A stretch of 64,000 bases of DNA from Vandiemenella viatica (Eukaryota; Arthropoda; Insecta; Orthoptera; Morabidae), in assembly GCA_031002005.1 (NCBI GenBank), contig JARYHS010008074.1, forward strand, positions 268,647,930 to 268,711,929, written 5' to 3'. Shown here one piece after another: positions 19,901 to 29,099 of the stretch (position 1 is the first letter of the stretch; each line of letters begins with the position of its first letter). Position numbers and translations under genes: made by a program. The notes under the pieces are model-generated. The model saw only the letters and a program-made list of their open reading frames with translations. It was not told the origin of the DNA and searched no databases.

Positions 19901-20657
19901 GACTTACAAATATAAGTTGGATAGCAGGTGCAGTGTTTACACTGCGGAGTGCTATGCCTTGCTAAAGTCGCTCCAGCATATGAAGGCACGCCGCGACAAG
20001 AAGTACCTCATATGCTGTGATTCCCTTAGTTGCATTCAGGCATTAGCAACTATGTACCCAGCAGACCGTCTAGTCCAGGACATCCAGGACGCCCTCCTTT
20101 CCCTCCAATCTTGTGGGAAGGAGGTGGCATTCTGCTGGGTACCAGGCCATGTGGGAATCAGGGGGAACGAGGCAGCTGATGAAGCTGCCAAGTTGGCCTG
20201 TGACAAGGTCCGAATCGACTTTGACCCGGTCCCAAAGTCAGACCTTGCCTCGGCGGCGAAGAGATTTGTTTTTGATGTTTGGCAGAGGCACTGGCTGGAA
20301 GTTGAGCATAACAAGCTCCGGCAGGTCAAACCGACTGTTCGGCCGTGGAGCAGCTCCTTCCAGCGGGCGAGGAGGGATGAGGTTCTCCTTACTCGCCTCC
20401 GTATAGGGCACTGTCCTCTGACACATGGTTTCCTTCTCCGCCGAGAGGACCCTCCGGAGTGTGATGCATGTGGCGTACCTTTGACGGTACGCCACATTTT
20501 AATAGACTGTGTACTGTTTTTAGACTTAAGGGCAGACGTTGGCTTGGCCAACGATCTGACCCTTATTTTAAACAACGAGACCAGCAACGTGGCGAGTGTT
20601 TTAAAATTTTGTGTTTTGGCCGGTCTAGTGCCTAAAATTTTAGGCAGATCGGCCTAG
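16965..20657 (+). CDS. IL ORF2 protein (AP endonuclease, reverse transcriptase, RNase H)
   Basis: A 1230-codon intact enzyme for target-primed reverse transcription. Residues 1-215 are an apurinic-endonuclease-like nicking domain: LQWNINGF (Asn), CLQETHF (Glu), LLGDFNAHSAVWG (Asp/Asn) and GSDHFPIW (Asp-His). The RT spans about 440-740: TAPGPDQIQYQML, PGSYRSIALTS, VFFDIEKAYDTTW (about 572), NGVPQGSVLSVTLFAIAINS and YSLYVDDFLIF (about 662, YVDD instead of the common FADD). RNase H at about 958-1080 has VYTDGSKQ, TAECYALLKS, CCDSLSCIQA and WVPGHVGIRGNEAADEA, i.e. the complete D-E-D-D set. A C-terminal CDACGVPLTVRHILIDC motif (about 1166) matches the LINE CCHC tail. The ATG follows the ORF1 stop by 2 bp. 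Nothing is missing, so activity is possible. Confidence 0.96.
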   Translation: MAPILQWNINGFTAHKEELHLLARSDPLCLCLQETHFRPSHQPVLRGYDVYRKDDTEGDRAKGGVAVFVRNTVHSEPVALTSHLQAVAVKIHGPIQLTVCSIYLPPSLSFDYDDLVGITRQLTRPFLLLGDFNAHSAVWGSTTDCPRGRVVGRLMEQEEICILNTGQMTHFTAATSTSSAIDLSLCSPSIADSVQWEVDRDLHGSDHFPIWMHLGSEIRGANARRKWNVSKADWQLFCRSVVLVPRDNIEEKVSHLAEVIHQAADVSMPKSSGTLRRTPVPWWSDECRYAIQGRRRALRHFRLHPTSDNLAAFRIARAKARRVIKESKQRSWQNFVSSINRSTPSSKVWESIRRISGRYSRPPVSGLLDHGCVITDERSIAQLMAENFAAVTSSANFDPRFQRRRVAAERRPLCFDSSNTEAYNCPFTSWELECALNSAKDTAPGPDQIQYQMLRHLSKDAKEYLLDIFNDIWTGGHFPDSWKEATLIPILKPGKDKLLPGSYRSIALTSCVGKTLERMVNRRLVWCLESRNLLSRFQCGFRKSRSTLDNLILLEAAIQDAFIRSQHLVGVFFDIEKAYDTTWRHVILKQLHDWGFRGNLPRFLKSFLSGRCFRYRVGSEVSDLFIQENGVPQGSVLSVTLFAIAINSIASIIRSPIGYSLYVDDFLIFIASSSLRSAERQLQLTLNRLDEWSVHTGFRLSAEKTRCVLFSRSRTLLPEPHLTLRNTALRFTDTVRFLGLTLDTRLTWLPHLKDVKARASKALNILKCLCGRSWGADRSCLLQFYGAFVRSRLEYGCIVYGSARDSYLRILDSVHHAGIRLATGAYRTSPIVSICADSGEPPLTIRRQLLMVRHYLQVAITPGSPVYDIVVHPNYERLYTNRHRATKPFSYRTKAILEQYGFELPSFYHQGWSKSPPWLLKRPRTILDLSRHNKLLTANSVFINIFTDVLNQFHSFTPVYTDGSKQANSVGCSVVFPRATYKYKLDSRCSVYTAECYALLKSLQHMKARRDKKYLICCDSLSCIQALATMYPADRLVQDIQDALLSLQSCGKEVAFCWVPGHVGIRGNEAADEAAKLACDKVRIDFDPVPKSDLASAAKRFVFDVWQRHWLEVEHNKLRQVKPTVRPWSSSFQRARRDEVLLTRLRIGHCPLTHGFLLRREDPPECDACGVPLTVRHILIDCVLFLDLRADVGLANDLTLILNNETSNVASVLKFCVLAGLVPKILGRSA

Positions 20658-21038
20658 TTTTAAGATGGATGGGTGGCCTCTTTACAGTTACCCATGCATG
20701 TGCATAGTTATAATTTTTTATATTGTTATGATTCAGGTCTCGCTGGCCACTATACAGCCATCGAGACTTGTGTTTTTAATTCTCCTTTTAATATTTTTGG
20801 CCCCTTTACAGCCATCGAGGTGCTGTACGGTTCAAAGTACCGGTGGCCCTTTTAATGCCACGTGTGATATTATGATTTATTTTATTTGCTGTCTGCATGG
20901 CCGACCCCTTTACAGTCGACCATGTAGACAGTATTTTAGTACATTTAAAAGCCACAGTAAATGCTGGTTATTGATAGGGCGCTAATGACCCCGACGTCGA
21001 CGTGCCCTAAAACACCAAAAACAACAACAACAACAACA
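20658..21038 (+). other. IL 3' UTR and (CAA)n tail
   Basis: This region holds about five copies of a short phrase related to 'GGCC.CTTTACAGCCATCGA' (near 20674, 20744, 20797, 20840 and 20897), some with CATGG/CCATG ends that could form small hairpins. It then ends in repeated CAA triplets. In LINEs the 3' UTR is the RT recognition site, so the repeated phrases may be recognition structure; that is inference. Confidence 0.7.
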
Positions 21039-21050
21039 TACATTTTAATT
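21039..21050 (+). repeat. IL target-site duplication, right copy
   Basis: TACATTTTAATT directly after the (CAA)n tail, identical to 15109-15120. Confidence 0.9.
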
Positions 21051-21174
21051 GTTCATCGTCCAGTTTGGCATAAAGTCTTTTGGATTGATCATTCAATAAG
21101 AATTCTTTCTCAGGTTGTAAAAACAAATAGTGACCTTGTTCACTTACTTCTATAGGTAACGGAAGTATTCTGTA
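21051..21174 (-). pseudogene. env: EV1 env, middle fragment
   Basis: About 41 codons of the EV1 env ectodomain in the minus frame lie trapped between IL (lower coordinates) and MAR1 (higher coordinates). The fragment reads through cleanly with no stop. It contains the Tyr/Leu/Asp-rich pattern expected upstream of the conserved Cys of errantivirus envelopes. Its order relative to the other two fragments follows directly from removing the two flanked insertions. It cannot be expressed alone. Confidence 0.7.
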
Positions 21175-21176
21175 TA

Positions 21177-22852
21177 CAGGGTGAGTCAAAAGTCGCAGTA
21201 CACCCTTTTATTTCAAAAACTCTGCAGGAATTGGGAAACCTGAATATTCCAGGAAGGTATTGGTGAAGTGGTCTATCTTTTACGGTATGTACCAAACATG
21301 GGCGCCATCTTGAAATCGGCCATCTTGAATATAAGTCAATTTTTTTAAATGGAAAGGGGGTCGTGTGACACATCAAATAATATCAGAATTTTCTCACAAG
21401 TTCATTCCTGTAAACAGATTTGAAATAGCAGCTGTGGTTCAAAAGTTACAACATATTTCGGTTAGAATTACAAGCCGGATTGTTCTCCAGAAAGGGCAAT
21501 CATTTTATATGTTCAACATGTTGTCCCTCTCGGTCAACGCACATTTGAAGGCGCTGGATCCAATCGTCATGCACTCGCAGAAGGATTTCCGCAGAAATGT
21601 TGGCACACGCTCCTACAATGCGTTGCTGGAGATGGTGTTTGTTTCTTATTTTCTCTGCATACACAAGTTGCTTTAAATGGCCCCACAGATAAAAGTCAAG
21701 TGGTGTGAGACCAGGTGATCTGGGTGGCCATTCCACAGAACCGCATCGGCCAATCCAGAGACCAGGAAATTGACCATTTAACCAGTGACGAACAACTGCT
21801 CCGTAGTGTGGTGGAGCCCCATCCTGTTGAAAGTAGCAGGGAAAGCTGCCATCTTCATTCAGGACTGCGGGAAAAACCACTTCTTGCAACATTTCCAGAT
21901 AGCGTTGAGCATTTAGGTTCTCGTCAATGAAAATGGGTCCAATTACACGGGTACCCCATATCCTACACCACACCATAACCTTTATGTCATCAATTACCTT
22001 GGAAGGTTCCATCCAGCGTGGATTGTGGTCACTCCAGTACCTGTGGTTGTGACGGTTAACTTCACCACTGACATAAAAGTTTGCCTCATCACTGAACAAG
22101 ATGCCTTGTGCAAAAGAGGGATCTTGTTGATGTTCCTCTAAGGCCCACGTGCAAAACTGCATACCTGTGTCTGGGTCATCCTCTGCTAGGTGCTGGAGTA
22201 ACTAAATCTTGACTGGATGCCATCGATGGGCATGATGGATTCATATGATCGAAGACTGGCTGATTCCACATTCTGCTGACAAAGGTCGTGTGCTGTGTTG
22301 TGGGCTCTTCACGAAGGACGCCAAAACCATTGTTGAGGTTGTCTCGTCAGTAGCACATTTTGGACGGCCACTCCGTGCCTTGTTAGCCACAGTCCCAGTT
22401 TCTCGGAATTTGGAAATTAAGCACTGACAGTGTTGTGTGAAATTGGAGGTCTTTCTGCATGCCGGTTGTTAAATTCTGCAGCTATGACACGGAAACTTCG
22501 TTCTCCAGACATCAAAATGATTTCAATTCTCTCCTCCTTGGTCAAGCCATCTTCAGTTATCTGCAACAAAAAAGCTATGTAACTTTTGAACCGCAACTGC
22601 TATTTCAAATCTGTTTACAGGAATGAACTTGTGAGAAAATTCTAATGTTATTTAATGTGTCACACGACCCCCTTTCCATTTAAAAAAAATTGACTTAGAT
22701 TCAAGATGGCCGATTTCAAGATGGCGCCCATGTTCGGTACATACCGTAAAAGATAGACCACCTCACCAATACCTTACTGGAATAGTCAGGTTTCCCAATT
22801 CCTGCAGAGTTTTTGAAATAAAAGGGTGTACTGCGACTTTTGACTCACCCTG
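21177..22852 (-). mobile_element. MAR1: Tc1/mariner element of the DD41D type with long TIRs
   Basis: A 1676-bp DNA transposon is bounded by TA dinucleotides (21175-21176 and 22853-22854). The terminal inverted repeats are unusually long, about 275 bp each (21177-21453 and 22579-22852), beginning CAGGGTGAGTCAAAAGTCGC. The transposase gene lies between them on the minus strand and is broken. The arms differ at scattered positions, so it is not freshly inserted. It interrupts EV1 env. Confidence 0.93.
21500..22560 (-). pseudogene. MAR1 transposase (DD41D), N-terminus broken
   Basis: A cut-and-paste transposase of the Tc1/mariner superfamily. The open C-terminal 220 codons (22162-21500) hold the catalytic triad: Asp in LFSDEANFYV, Asp in YFQQDGAPPHY and Asp in PPRSPGLTPLDFYLWG. 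Forty-one residues separate the second and third, i.e. the DD41D spacing (rosa/visitor-like groups). The N-terminal helix-turn-helix half is recognisable upstream (KEERIEIILMSGERSFRVIA near 22530) but is split by at least two frameshifts or stops between about 22160 and 22430. Inactive as it stands. Confidence 0.88.
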
Positions 22853-22854
22853 TA

Positions 22855-23821
22855 GATTGAACTCATTATTCGCAGCTAAGGGTACATTTAACACATAATT
22901 CAAAATATTTTTGTACAGGAATACATCAATATCAATTATTCTTAGGAGCAAGTAACCATTTTCCTCAGTCAACGGAATCGGAAACTTCTTGTCCCCGATG
23001 TCGTTCCTAATTAGATTTAAATACTGAACAACTTTTACTGGATTAAAAAGGTGTGGTTGATATAATCCCCTTTGGGAATTAACAATAGCATTGACAAAGA
23101 GATCATACTCCCGTTGGATGCCCTGGAGAATGGCTAGTGCTCAATTAAATGCTCATTACTTGAGACCATTATTGACAACCGCCAAACAGCGATATCGGTA
23201 TGATTAGCAAAATTTTGGACATAACGCTGCATTTTTCTCATTAGAACTTCTTGATTTTGGCTTACACTCGCCACTGAATGATTGAAGTTTGACAAAAATG
23301 TTTTCACAATTGTGAGTTGCTCTTTGTTAAGTTTTAGCAGTTTTGGCTGCTCAGTCCCTACAGTGTTTATCTTGGATTTGTAGTACTCAAAATCACTATC
23401 GCTTACGACACCAAAAAGTACCTGGGCTATCTCACCTATGAAATGTAGCACTCCTCTTTTCCTGTGGATTGGCTGATGACTAGTTAATTGCCCTATTAGT
23501 TTCTGGGAGTGTTTGATGTTGTCTATGTGCCATAGTAGCTCTAGAGCCATTTCATTACACTCATCTACTGACAGGTTGAGTTCAGCTAATTTGTTTTTGC
23601 AAAACGCTATAGATCGCGTTGAATAATGTTCTATCTCGTTCAGTTTCTCCTGGAGTTCTCCCAAGTTGAAATAGCTCAAAACCTGCTAAGTGACCATTGA
23701 TAGTTATACACGCTGGCTGTAATCGTAGTACAGACCAGGTGATTGCGCATAATTCTCCACTTGAAAATCTTGGAATGCAATGGCTGGGAAGGAATATCAG
23801 GACGTAGTGTAGCCAAATCAT
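22855..23821 (-). pseudogene. env: EV1 env, N-terminal part with signal peptide and F-like cleavage region
   Basis: The minus-strand frame starts at an ATG at 23821, followed by a hydrophobic leader (signal-peptide-like). It shifts frame near 23680 and continues through a region with coiled-coil-like spacing. A basic RKRG tetrapeptide, followed by a Gly/Ile/Leu/Phe-rich segment typical of a fusion peptide, lies at about 23470-23410. This basic-site-plus-hydrophobic arrangement is the hallmark of insect errantivirus/baculovirus F-type envelopes. A second frameshift occurs near 23130, and MAR1 then cuts the gene at 22853. The gene is non-functional: two frameshifts and two insertions. Described only; no joined form is given. 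Confidence 0.85.
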
Positions 23822-24263
23822 CTACAAAAATAGAATAACATCCCTCAGAAGTGTGCTTGTGTAAATTCCCTACAGAATATTACACTAGTATAGTGCGCGA
23901 GGGGTTAGCAATGTATGTACTGTGTGTTGGTTCACGGAATAGAAGGCTTCGTGATATCGCTTCCTGGCTTGGGCGCGGCGCTTATCACAGTTGAGTCAGG
24001 CCAGTGCTCCGCATAGCCTTATCAGTGGCGGCCTTGCCTTAAAGCTTGTGAGCCGCAATGTGAGCCCGGCGGCCATCTTGCTGTTATCCGTGACGTGTCG
24101 GGGCCGAGCCCCCGAGCACGTGCGTTTGTTGATGTACCGACCACGTGGCTGTGTTTACCAATAACTTCTGTCCTATTAATCGTATCGGAGCCCCGTTTTC
24201 CGTTATTTGCATGGCTTGGACACTGCTGTTAGGTTATGCTTGTGTGGTCACAGACAAAAATGA
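23822..24263. other. GC-rich spacer between EV1 pol and env
   Basis: About 440 bp of markedly GC-richer DNA than EV1 on either side, with no frame I recognise. Pol-env spacers in errantivirus-like elements are normally short, so this may be another small insertion or the element's own splice/leader region. No TSD or TIR was found. Confidence 0.5.
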
Positions 24264-26381
24264 TTATTCATATGGTTTCAAACGATTAGCGTGTACCTTT
24301 TCTCGCTTATAGGGACCTCGCTGAATAACCACGTTTGGCAAGTCAAGCACCAATATTTTATATGGGCCAACAAAAAGGGTTCCTAGTTTTTGGCTTCGTC
24401 CTCTGTGGATAGACTTGAGGAGAACTCGATCCCTGACCTTAAATTCAACGGCTTGTTGAGTCCTATCGTAATATTCCTTATTTTTCTCCTTGACCTCTTT
24501 GTTAATTTCCCTGGCTCGCTTATGTAAGCTTTGTAGCCTAGCCTTCAGCTCTGTAGCATAATTTTCATATGAGTAAACAACTTCGGTAGGGTCTCTTTGC
24601 AAAACGCCTGGGATGTTAGGCACGTGTCCAAAGAATAGCTCAAAAGGTGAGAAACCGTATTTATTACAAAGATAGCAAATAGGACCCAGGAATCCCAGTT
24701 TAGCTGATTGTTATCTACATAGTGTCTAAGGTATTCAGCGATATTGCGATGCTGGCATTCCAAACTGCCACTCGCTGATTCATAAGCTACTACCCAGTGT
24801 GGACAAACCCATTGGCATTTTTGAGAAATGAAATTTTCCTTTTCTGGTACTGAAGGCAGTCATCTCTCTATCCTTCTAATCAATTAGCACCTGGTGATAG
24901 TCTCTCGCCAAATCGAGTGTAGAAAAGTATTTAGCTTTACCCAAGAAGTCTAAAATCTCTGAGATTAGGGGTATCGGGAAGGTTGACCCCACGGTAATTT
25001 CATTGAGCTTCCTAAAATCTACAACTACCCGATATTTTTGCTTTCCACTGGCGTCTGCTTTCTTGGGAATTAAAAGTATAGGGAAATTCCAACCACTGGT
25101 TGACTCTGTAATGATTCCCTGTTCTAACATGTTATTAATCTCTTCATCTAATATGGGCTTTAAAGCTTCAGGTGTTCTGTACGATCTACAGTTAATAACT
25201 GCTTCAGGTTTAAGTTTGATTTCATGTCTCACAGTGTCTGTATGTGTAAGCTTATCACCTGGAAAGAAAAATAAATCATCGTATGTTAGTCATAATTCTG
25301 TAATGGACTGTCTTTACTCTGGGTTAAGATGTTCGAGACTCAGATTCTCTTTAAGCAAGTTAGCACATGGCTTTGTTTTGGCTGGCCGCTACGCCATACG
25401 ATCTGGCTGCTTATCAACGTGACATATGCGTGGTGGGCTGGGCTTGTCATCATCAGCTGACAACTCAGCATACGGTTGTGTTTCCAAAGCTGCATAGTAA
25501 AATTCTACTTCCTCCTCTCTAGTATTCAAAATAGGAATAATACACTCACCGTTTTTTACTCTGTGTTCTTTTTACCTTGTCTGCAAAATCTGCAAAATCC
25601 TCTTCTCTAGGTCCTACTTTGATTAACTGTTCCTTTTCATCTGCAGGGTTTGTTTTGAATTGTTAGAATGCCCTGGAGGAAAATGTTGTTTGATTTGATT
25701 TTTGCTCCCCCTGTCGGTGACTCCCCGATTAGGCACTGAATTGTTTTCTGCGGAAACATGAGTGTGTTCTGGTTTCTGTCATTTCGAATCGCCTTGTGTG
25801 AATGCCTAGTGTTTGGTTGTCTTTTGCATGAAATTCTTTTGTGAATTTCTAGCATGATAATTATTCTGCTTACACTTGTGCATTGGGTAAACATTTGCAT
25901 TTATTACCATGGCCTTCTTGTCTGTGAAATGCTTTTCCTTCCTTGACAACATGGGAATGCTGTGACCTCTAACGTAAACTGTTCTGTTCTCATAATTAAT
26001 TACGATTCCATGCTGGAACATAAAATCTCTCCTTAGTAACCCTTGCTCCCTAATATAAACCTTTCCAGATACAACTTGAAACTTATGAGTTAGATAATGG
26101 TTGGGAGTTAAATACAATCTCAGCATAACTGTTCCGTGAGTTCTAACCAATTTAGGTGAGATCCCTTTGATTTGAATTGTCTGTTGCCTGTTTATAGGTG
26201 TATTTGGCTTCAATGCTGATTGCTTTATAAGACTTAATTGTGCTCCACTGTCAAGTAAATATGGAATATTTTGATTGAGTATGCTAGGGCAAGGCATTTT
26301 TATATAATCACTAGCATACTGACAACCTACAGCGTATACAGATCCGTAATTACGAGTGATAAGATGGTTGTCTACTCCCAC
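24264..26381 (-). pseudogene. pol: EV1 pol: protease, partial RT, partial integrase with ~1.8-kb deletion
   Basis: On the minus strand the protease (26381-25806) shows the active site PYLLDSGAQLSLIKQS. A broken linker (25805-25240) follows, then the RT N-terminal half (25232-24876) with EQGIITESTSGWNFPILLIP, VVVDFRKLNEIT and YFSTLDLARDYHQV. The RT frame stops, continues as TAFSTRKGKFHF and a MPMGL-type motif, and near 24790 jumps directly into the integrase core (ECQHRNIAEYLRHY), i.e. after the glutamate region. The catalytic YxDD box, all of RNase H and the integrase zinc finger with both core aspartates are missing. The integrase C-terminus (24623-24264) survives, with a basic VRDRVLLKSIHRGRSQKLG. 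The deletion size is estimated from usual pol length. Non-functional. Confidence 0.85.
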
Positions 26382-26489
26382 ACTCGGTCTCCGTTTCCCT
26401 GCTTGTTCGAGTGTGTTTTTCCCCCCCAGATTTGCTTTACATTTATATGGAAAATGCCCGATCTCATTGCACCTTGCGTTTTTTTTTTT

Positions 26490-27562
26490 TTTTGGTTCAA
26501 CAATCTGCTACTTTGTGGCCAGAAATTGGGCAGTAACTGCACGTAATGTACTGGACTCTTTTGAATGTTGTGTTGTGTCTACAATCTTTGACACTGTGGC
26601 CAGTACGATTGCAAATTTGACAAGTTATGGTGCTTCGACATTCCCTACGCAAGTGCCCGGCTTTTCCACACGAATTGCAAGTCACGAACGTACCCCTATT
26701 GTGTCTGAAGTGCGTCGTTTTAGTGTCTGTTTTGTTATGTGAATATTTTTTGCATTGTGACAGAATTGCTGATTCTTCCATAAGGGCTAAGTCAAGAACT
26801 TTTGCGAGGGTTACCTTTTTACCCTGTGCTCTGACAATTGTCTGTATTCGTTCGTCTTTCAAATCTTGGATGAAGGTCGCCTTCATCAATTTCTTTATTA
26901 ATGCAAGACTTTCCTCAACATCCGTGGCTTTCATTTCATTTACAGTAGCTTGCCGGAAATCATGTTCCAATGCATCAACACAAGAAGCCCATTCTGCTAT
27001 TGTCTCGTTACTTTTCTGCCTAGCCAAGAATAATTGATATGCATAATAATCCAAAGATCTCTGCACCCCGTAATTTCCTATCAAAATAGCTTTGATCGAA
27101 GGCCAATCTTTTGTGTGGTCTCTGACAAGAATTTTCGACCTTGAACTAGAAACTATTTTGTTTTTGACAAACTGTAACAATACATCATGCTCCTCTACAG
27201 CTACTAAAGAAAAAGCTGTCGACACATTATCAATAAAGGATCTCAGTTTTGATTTATCTCCACCAAAATTATTGGGAATTAATTTTAGTGCATCTGTGAC
27301 TGAAATTTTGACACCACTTGATTCACGCACTTGGTGGTTTGTCGGTGGGCATTTTGAACACTTGTTAGGCACTGTTTCTCACTTTACTCACTGTTTTGCT
27401 GCTGTTGGCATAGCTGCTCTGTGATGCTCGCCGGCCGGTCAGTGTCGCCTCTGGCGGCTGCTGCCATCCCTTCTTGACTCGCGATCTTTTTCTGCTGCGT
27501 TCAGGTTGCTCTGCCGCCCGCGCTGTCCAATCTGCGTCGCTCACCAAATGATTCCGGAACAT
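26490..27562 (-). pseudogene. gag: EV1 gag (capsid-nucleocapsid)
   Basis: A minus-strand gag starts either at the ATG 27372 in the main frame or further upstream in an overlapping frame (27562-27365), with a frame break between them. The capsid part carries the Gypsy gag pattern (LIPNNFGGDKSKLRSFIDN; YAYQLFLARQKSNETIAEWA). At the C-terminus are three consecutive zinc knuckles: CNSCGKAGHLRREC, CQICNRTGHSVKDC and CSYCPISGHKVADC. These package the RNA. A T-run at 26480-26496 (minus-strand A-run) follows the third knuckle and breaks the frame to protease. Apart from the 5' and 3' breaks, 291 codons are open, better preserved than pol. Confidence 0.87.
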
Positions 27563-27690
27563 CGTCTTCTTTCTTGATCCTTCTCTTGCTTATCACTCCC
27601 TCTGTGATTAACTGGTCTCTGTGTTAGGTATAGCGAGAGAAATAATTGCTTCCTCTGCTATGCTAAGTGGAACTTTGTTCCAAATTAGTA
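27563..27690 (-). other. EV1 leader with possible primer-binding site
   Basis: This is the short leader between the 5' LTR and gag. A TGG (minus strand at 27682-27680) begins TGGAACAAAGTTCCACTTAG eight bases inside the LTR, a possible PBS, though the stretch is also self-complementary. Uncertain. Confidence 0.4.
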
Positions 27691-28297
27691 TGCGGTAATT
27701 GTAGACCGAGCGAGTGGCGAACTTACCCACTGTGGGTCCGTCCTAGCGACTACTTACTGTCGGCTGCGGCAGTTCTGGTTTCCAGTCTGCATCTGTAAGC
27801 TTCTGGCTAGGATAAAAATACATACACAGAGACTTAATTTGCTTAAAATTAGGAGGTAGGTGCTCCTTGAAATGATATGAAGAGTTGTGACTACTTGATT
27901 TATTGTTGATAGTGGCATTGTGGTACAGTACAAGTAAGTGGTACATAAAATCGGTGTTTTCCGATTTTGGAATAGTGGACCATAGGATCCAAAACTAACG
28001 CAGAATGCGTTCCGAGCCAGCAGAGGGAGAATGATAGGAAAAATGCCTAAAACAGCCTAATTTTATTGTAACAGGTCTGCCCCACGAAATTTCACATCAC
28101 GAACTGGGGCGAATGCTGCGTGCAAAAAGACGCCCTCAGTTCTGGAAGTTGGGGAAAGCCTTCCTCTCATTGGCTGTCTGTCACAACGAACATGCATGTG
28201 GTTCACGTGTTCATAGTGTGTAAGCCTCGTGTACCAGCCGTGCTAGTTGAGTTTTTCCCACAGTAAGGACTGTATACTAAAATCAGCAACCGCGACA
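27691..28297 (-). repeat. EV1 5' LTR (98-bp shorter than its partner)
   Basis: 607 bp, matching 6415-7113 with scattered substitutions and lacking the segment corresponding to 6991-7088. It starts TGTCGCGG on the minus strand and is flanked outside by CATG (28298-28301). Confidence 0.88.
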
Positions 28298-28760
28298 CAT
28301 GTAAATCCACAAAATTCTATTTATTTCTGTTACTTCTTGCAGTTAATACAAAAATCTTCACAATGTTCTTTTTCAAATAAACAACTTCATCAAATATACT
28401 GCCAAACTAATACACCTCTTATTCTATCCAATCATATGAATCAAGGCACACAATCTTAGCATCCTTATGTATCCTACCATGCCATTCTGTTCACTTCCGT
28501 GTACTGTTAATGTCTTGATAACTAGTACATTCTCACCCAATAATGGAGGTTCCCCCAACTCCTACTTGTTGCAACAATGAGGAGTTCCCCACTGTGACAA
28601 CATTGAGTTCCCTGAGCAACCCCAACAATGTTTTATAATTAAACTGAAGGCAATAAATAATACAGGAGAGCCAAATAATTGAATTACATATGACAGACAT
28701 TAAAAATATTAGAATTAATAGGGAACCGGGGTTGGTTGGTCATATGTGGCGGTGTGTCAC
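28298..28760. repeat. Repeat Z, copy 1, right half
   Basis: Aligns with 35763-36215. Shared phrases include 'ATCCACAAAATTCTATTTAT', 'TGCCA.TTCTGTTCACTTCC', 'CCCAATAATGGAGG' and 'GGTCATATGTGG'. With 6240-6414 it reconstitutes one copy interrupted by EV1. No coding content is recognised. Confidence 0.8.
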
Positions 28761-29099
28761 ATCTCCCTCTGCTTAAAACCATGAACTTTTTTCACTCGAG
28801 AAAAAAATGTGGGAATAAAAAAATAGATATACGGCTGACAAAGAAGATCTTGGCTCCCTCATTTAAGATTCCATCCACAGCCGATAATCTCACTCCACTC
28901 CTTCAAACACATACAACACAACACATCAAAAGCAGGACAGATATCATCCTCAAATCAATCAAAGTATGAAATAATCAGTCACATGAGCACCAGGAGTTTG
29001 GTGCAAGGGGGAGCACCCCCCCCCCCCCAAATCATAAAAGAAAATATGCAGAAAAAATTAGGAAATAAAATTTTTATATTAAATTCGCTGTTTGAATAA
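28761..29099. other. No gene recognised
   Basis: AT-rich sequence with a 13-base C-run at about 29018-29030. Nothing else is supported. Confidence 0.35.

Larger units (their letters stand above)
15121..21038 (+). mobile_element. IL: full-length I-type LINE with intact ORF1 and ORF2
   Basis: A 5918-bp non-LTR retrotransposon is flanked by a 12-bp target duplication. It has a 324-bp 5' UTR beginning with the small palindrome CCCCGCAGGGG, ORF1 (505 codons), ORF2 (1230 codons) two bases later, a 0.38-kb 3' UTR and a terminal (CAA)n tail (about 21021-21038). ORF2 carries AP endonuclease, RT, RNase H and a C-terminal CCHC motif; the RNase H favours the I superfamily over Jockey or R1. Both ORFs are uninterrupted and the duplication is perfect, so this is a young and possibly active copy. 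The base composition is clearly more GC-rich than the surroundings. It inserted in EV1 env in the opposite orientation. Confidence 0.95.
6415..28297 (-). mobile_element. EV1: env-bearing Ty3/Gypsy (errantivirus-like) element with three nested insertions
   Basis: A minus-strand LTR retroelement is flanked by CATG (6411-6414 and 28298-28301). On the minus strand the order is 5' LTR (28297-27691), gag (about 27562-26490), protease-RT-integrase with a large internal deletion (26381-24264), env in three separated pieces (23821-14198), and 3' LTR (7113-6415). Three younger elements interrupt it: TG1 (7218-14115), IL (15121-21038) and MAR1 (21177-22852). Removing these and their target duplications leaves about 7.37 kb, a plausible size for such an element after partial pol deletion. 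LTR arms begin TGTCGC and end in CA on the minus strand. All genes carry frameshifts, stops or deletions, so it is a fossil. Confidence 0.9.

Noticed and set aside
28736..28969. 77-codon frame at the right edge of repeat Z
   Set aside because: No recognisable domain; compositionally like flanking non-coding DNA.
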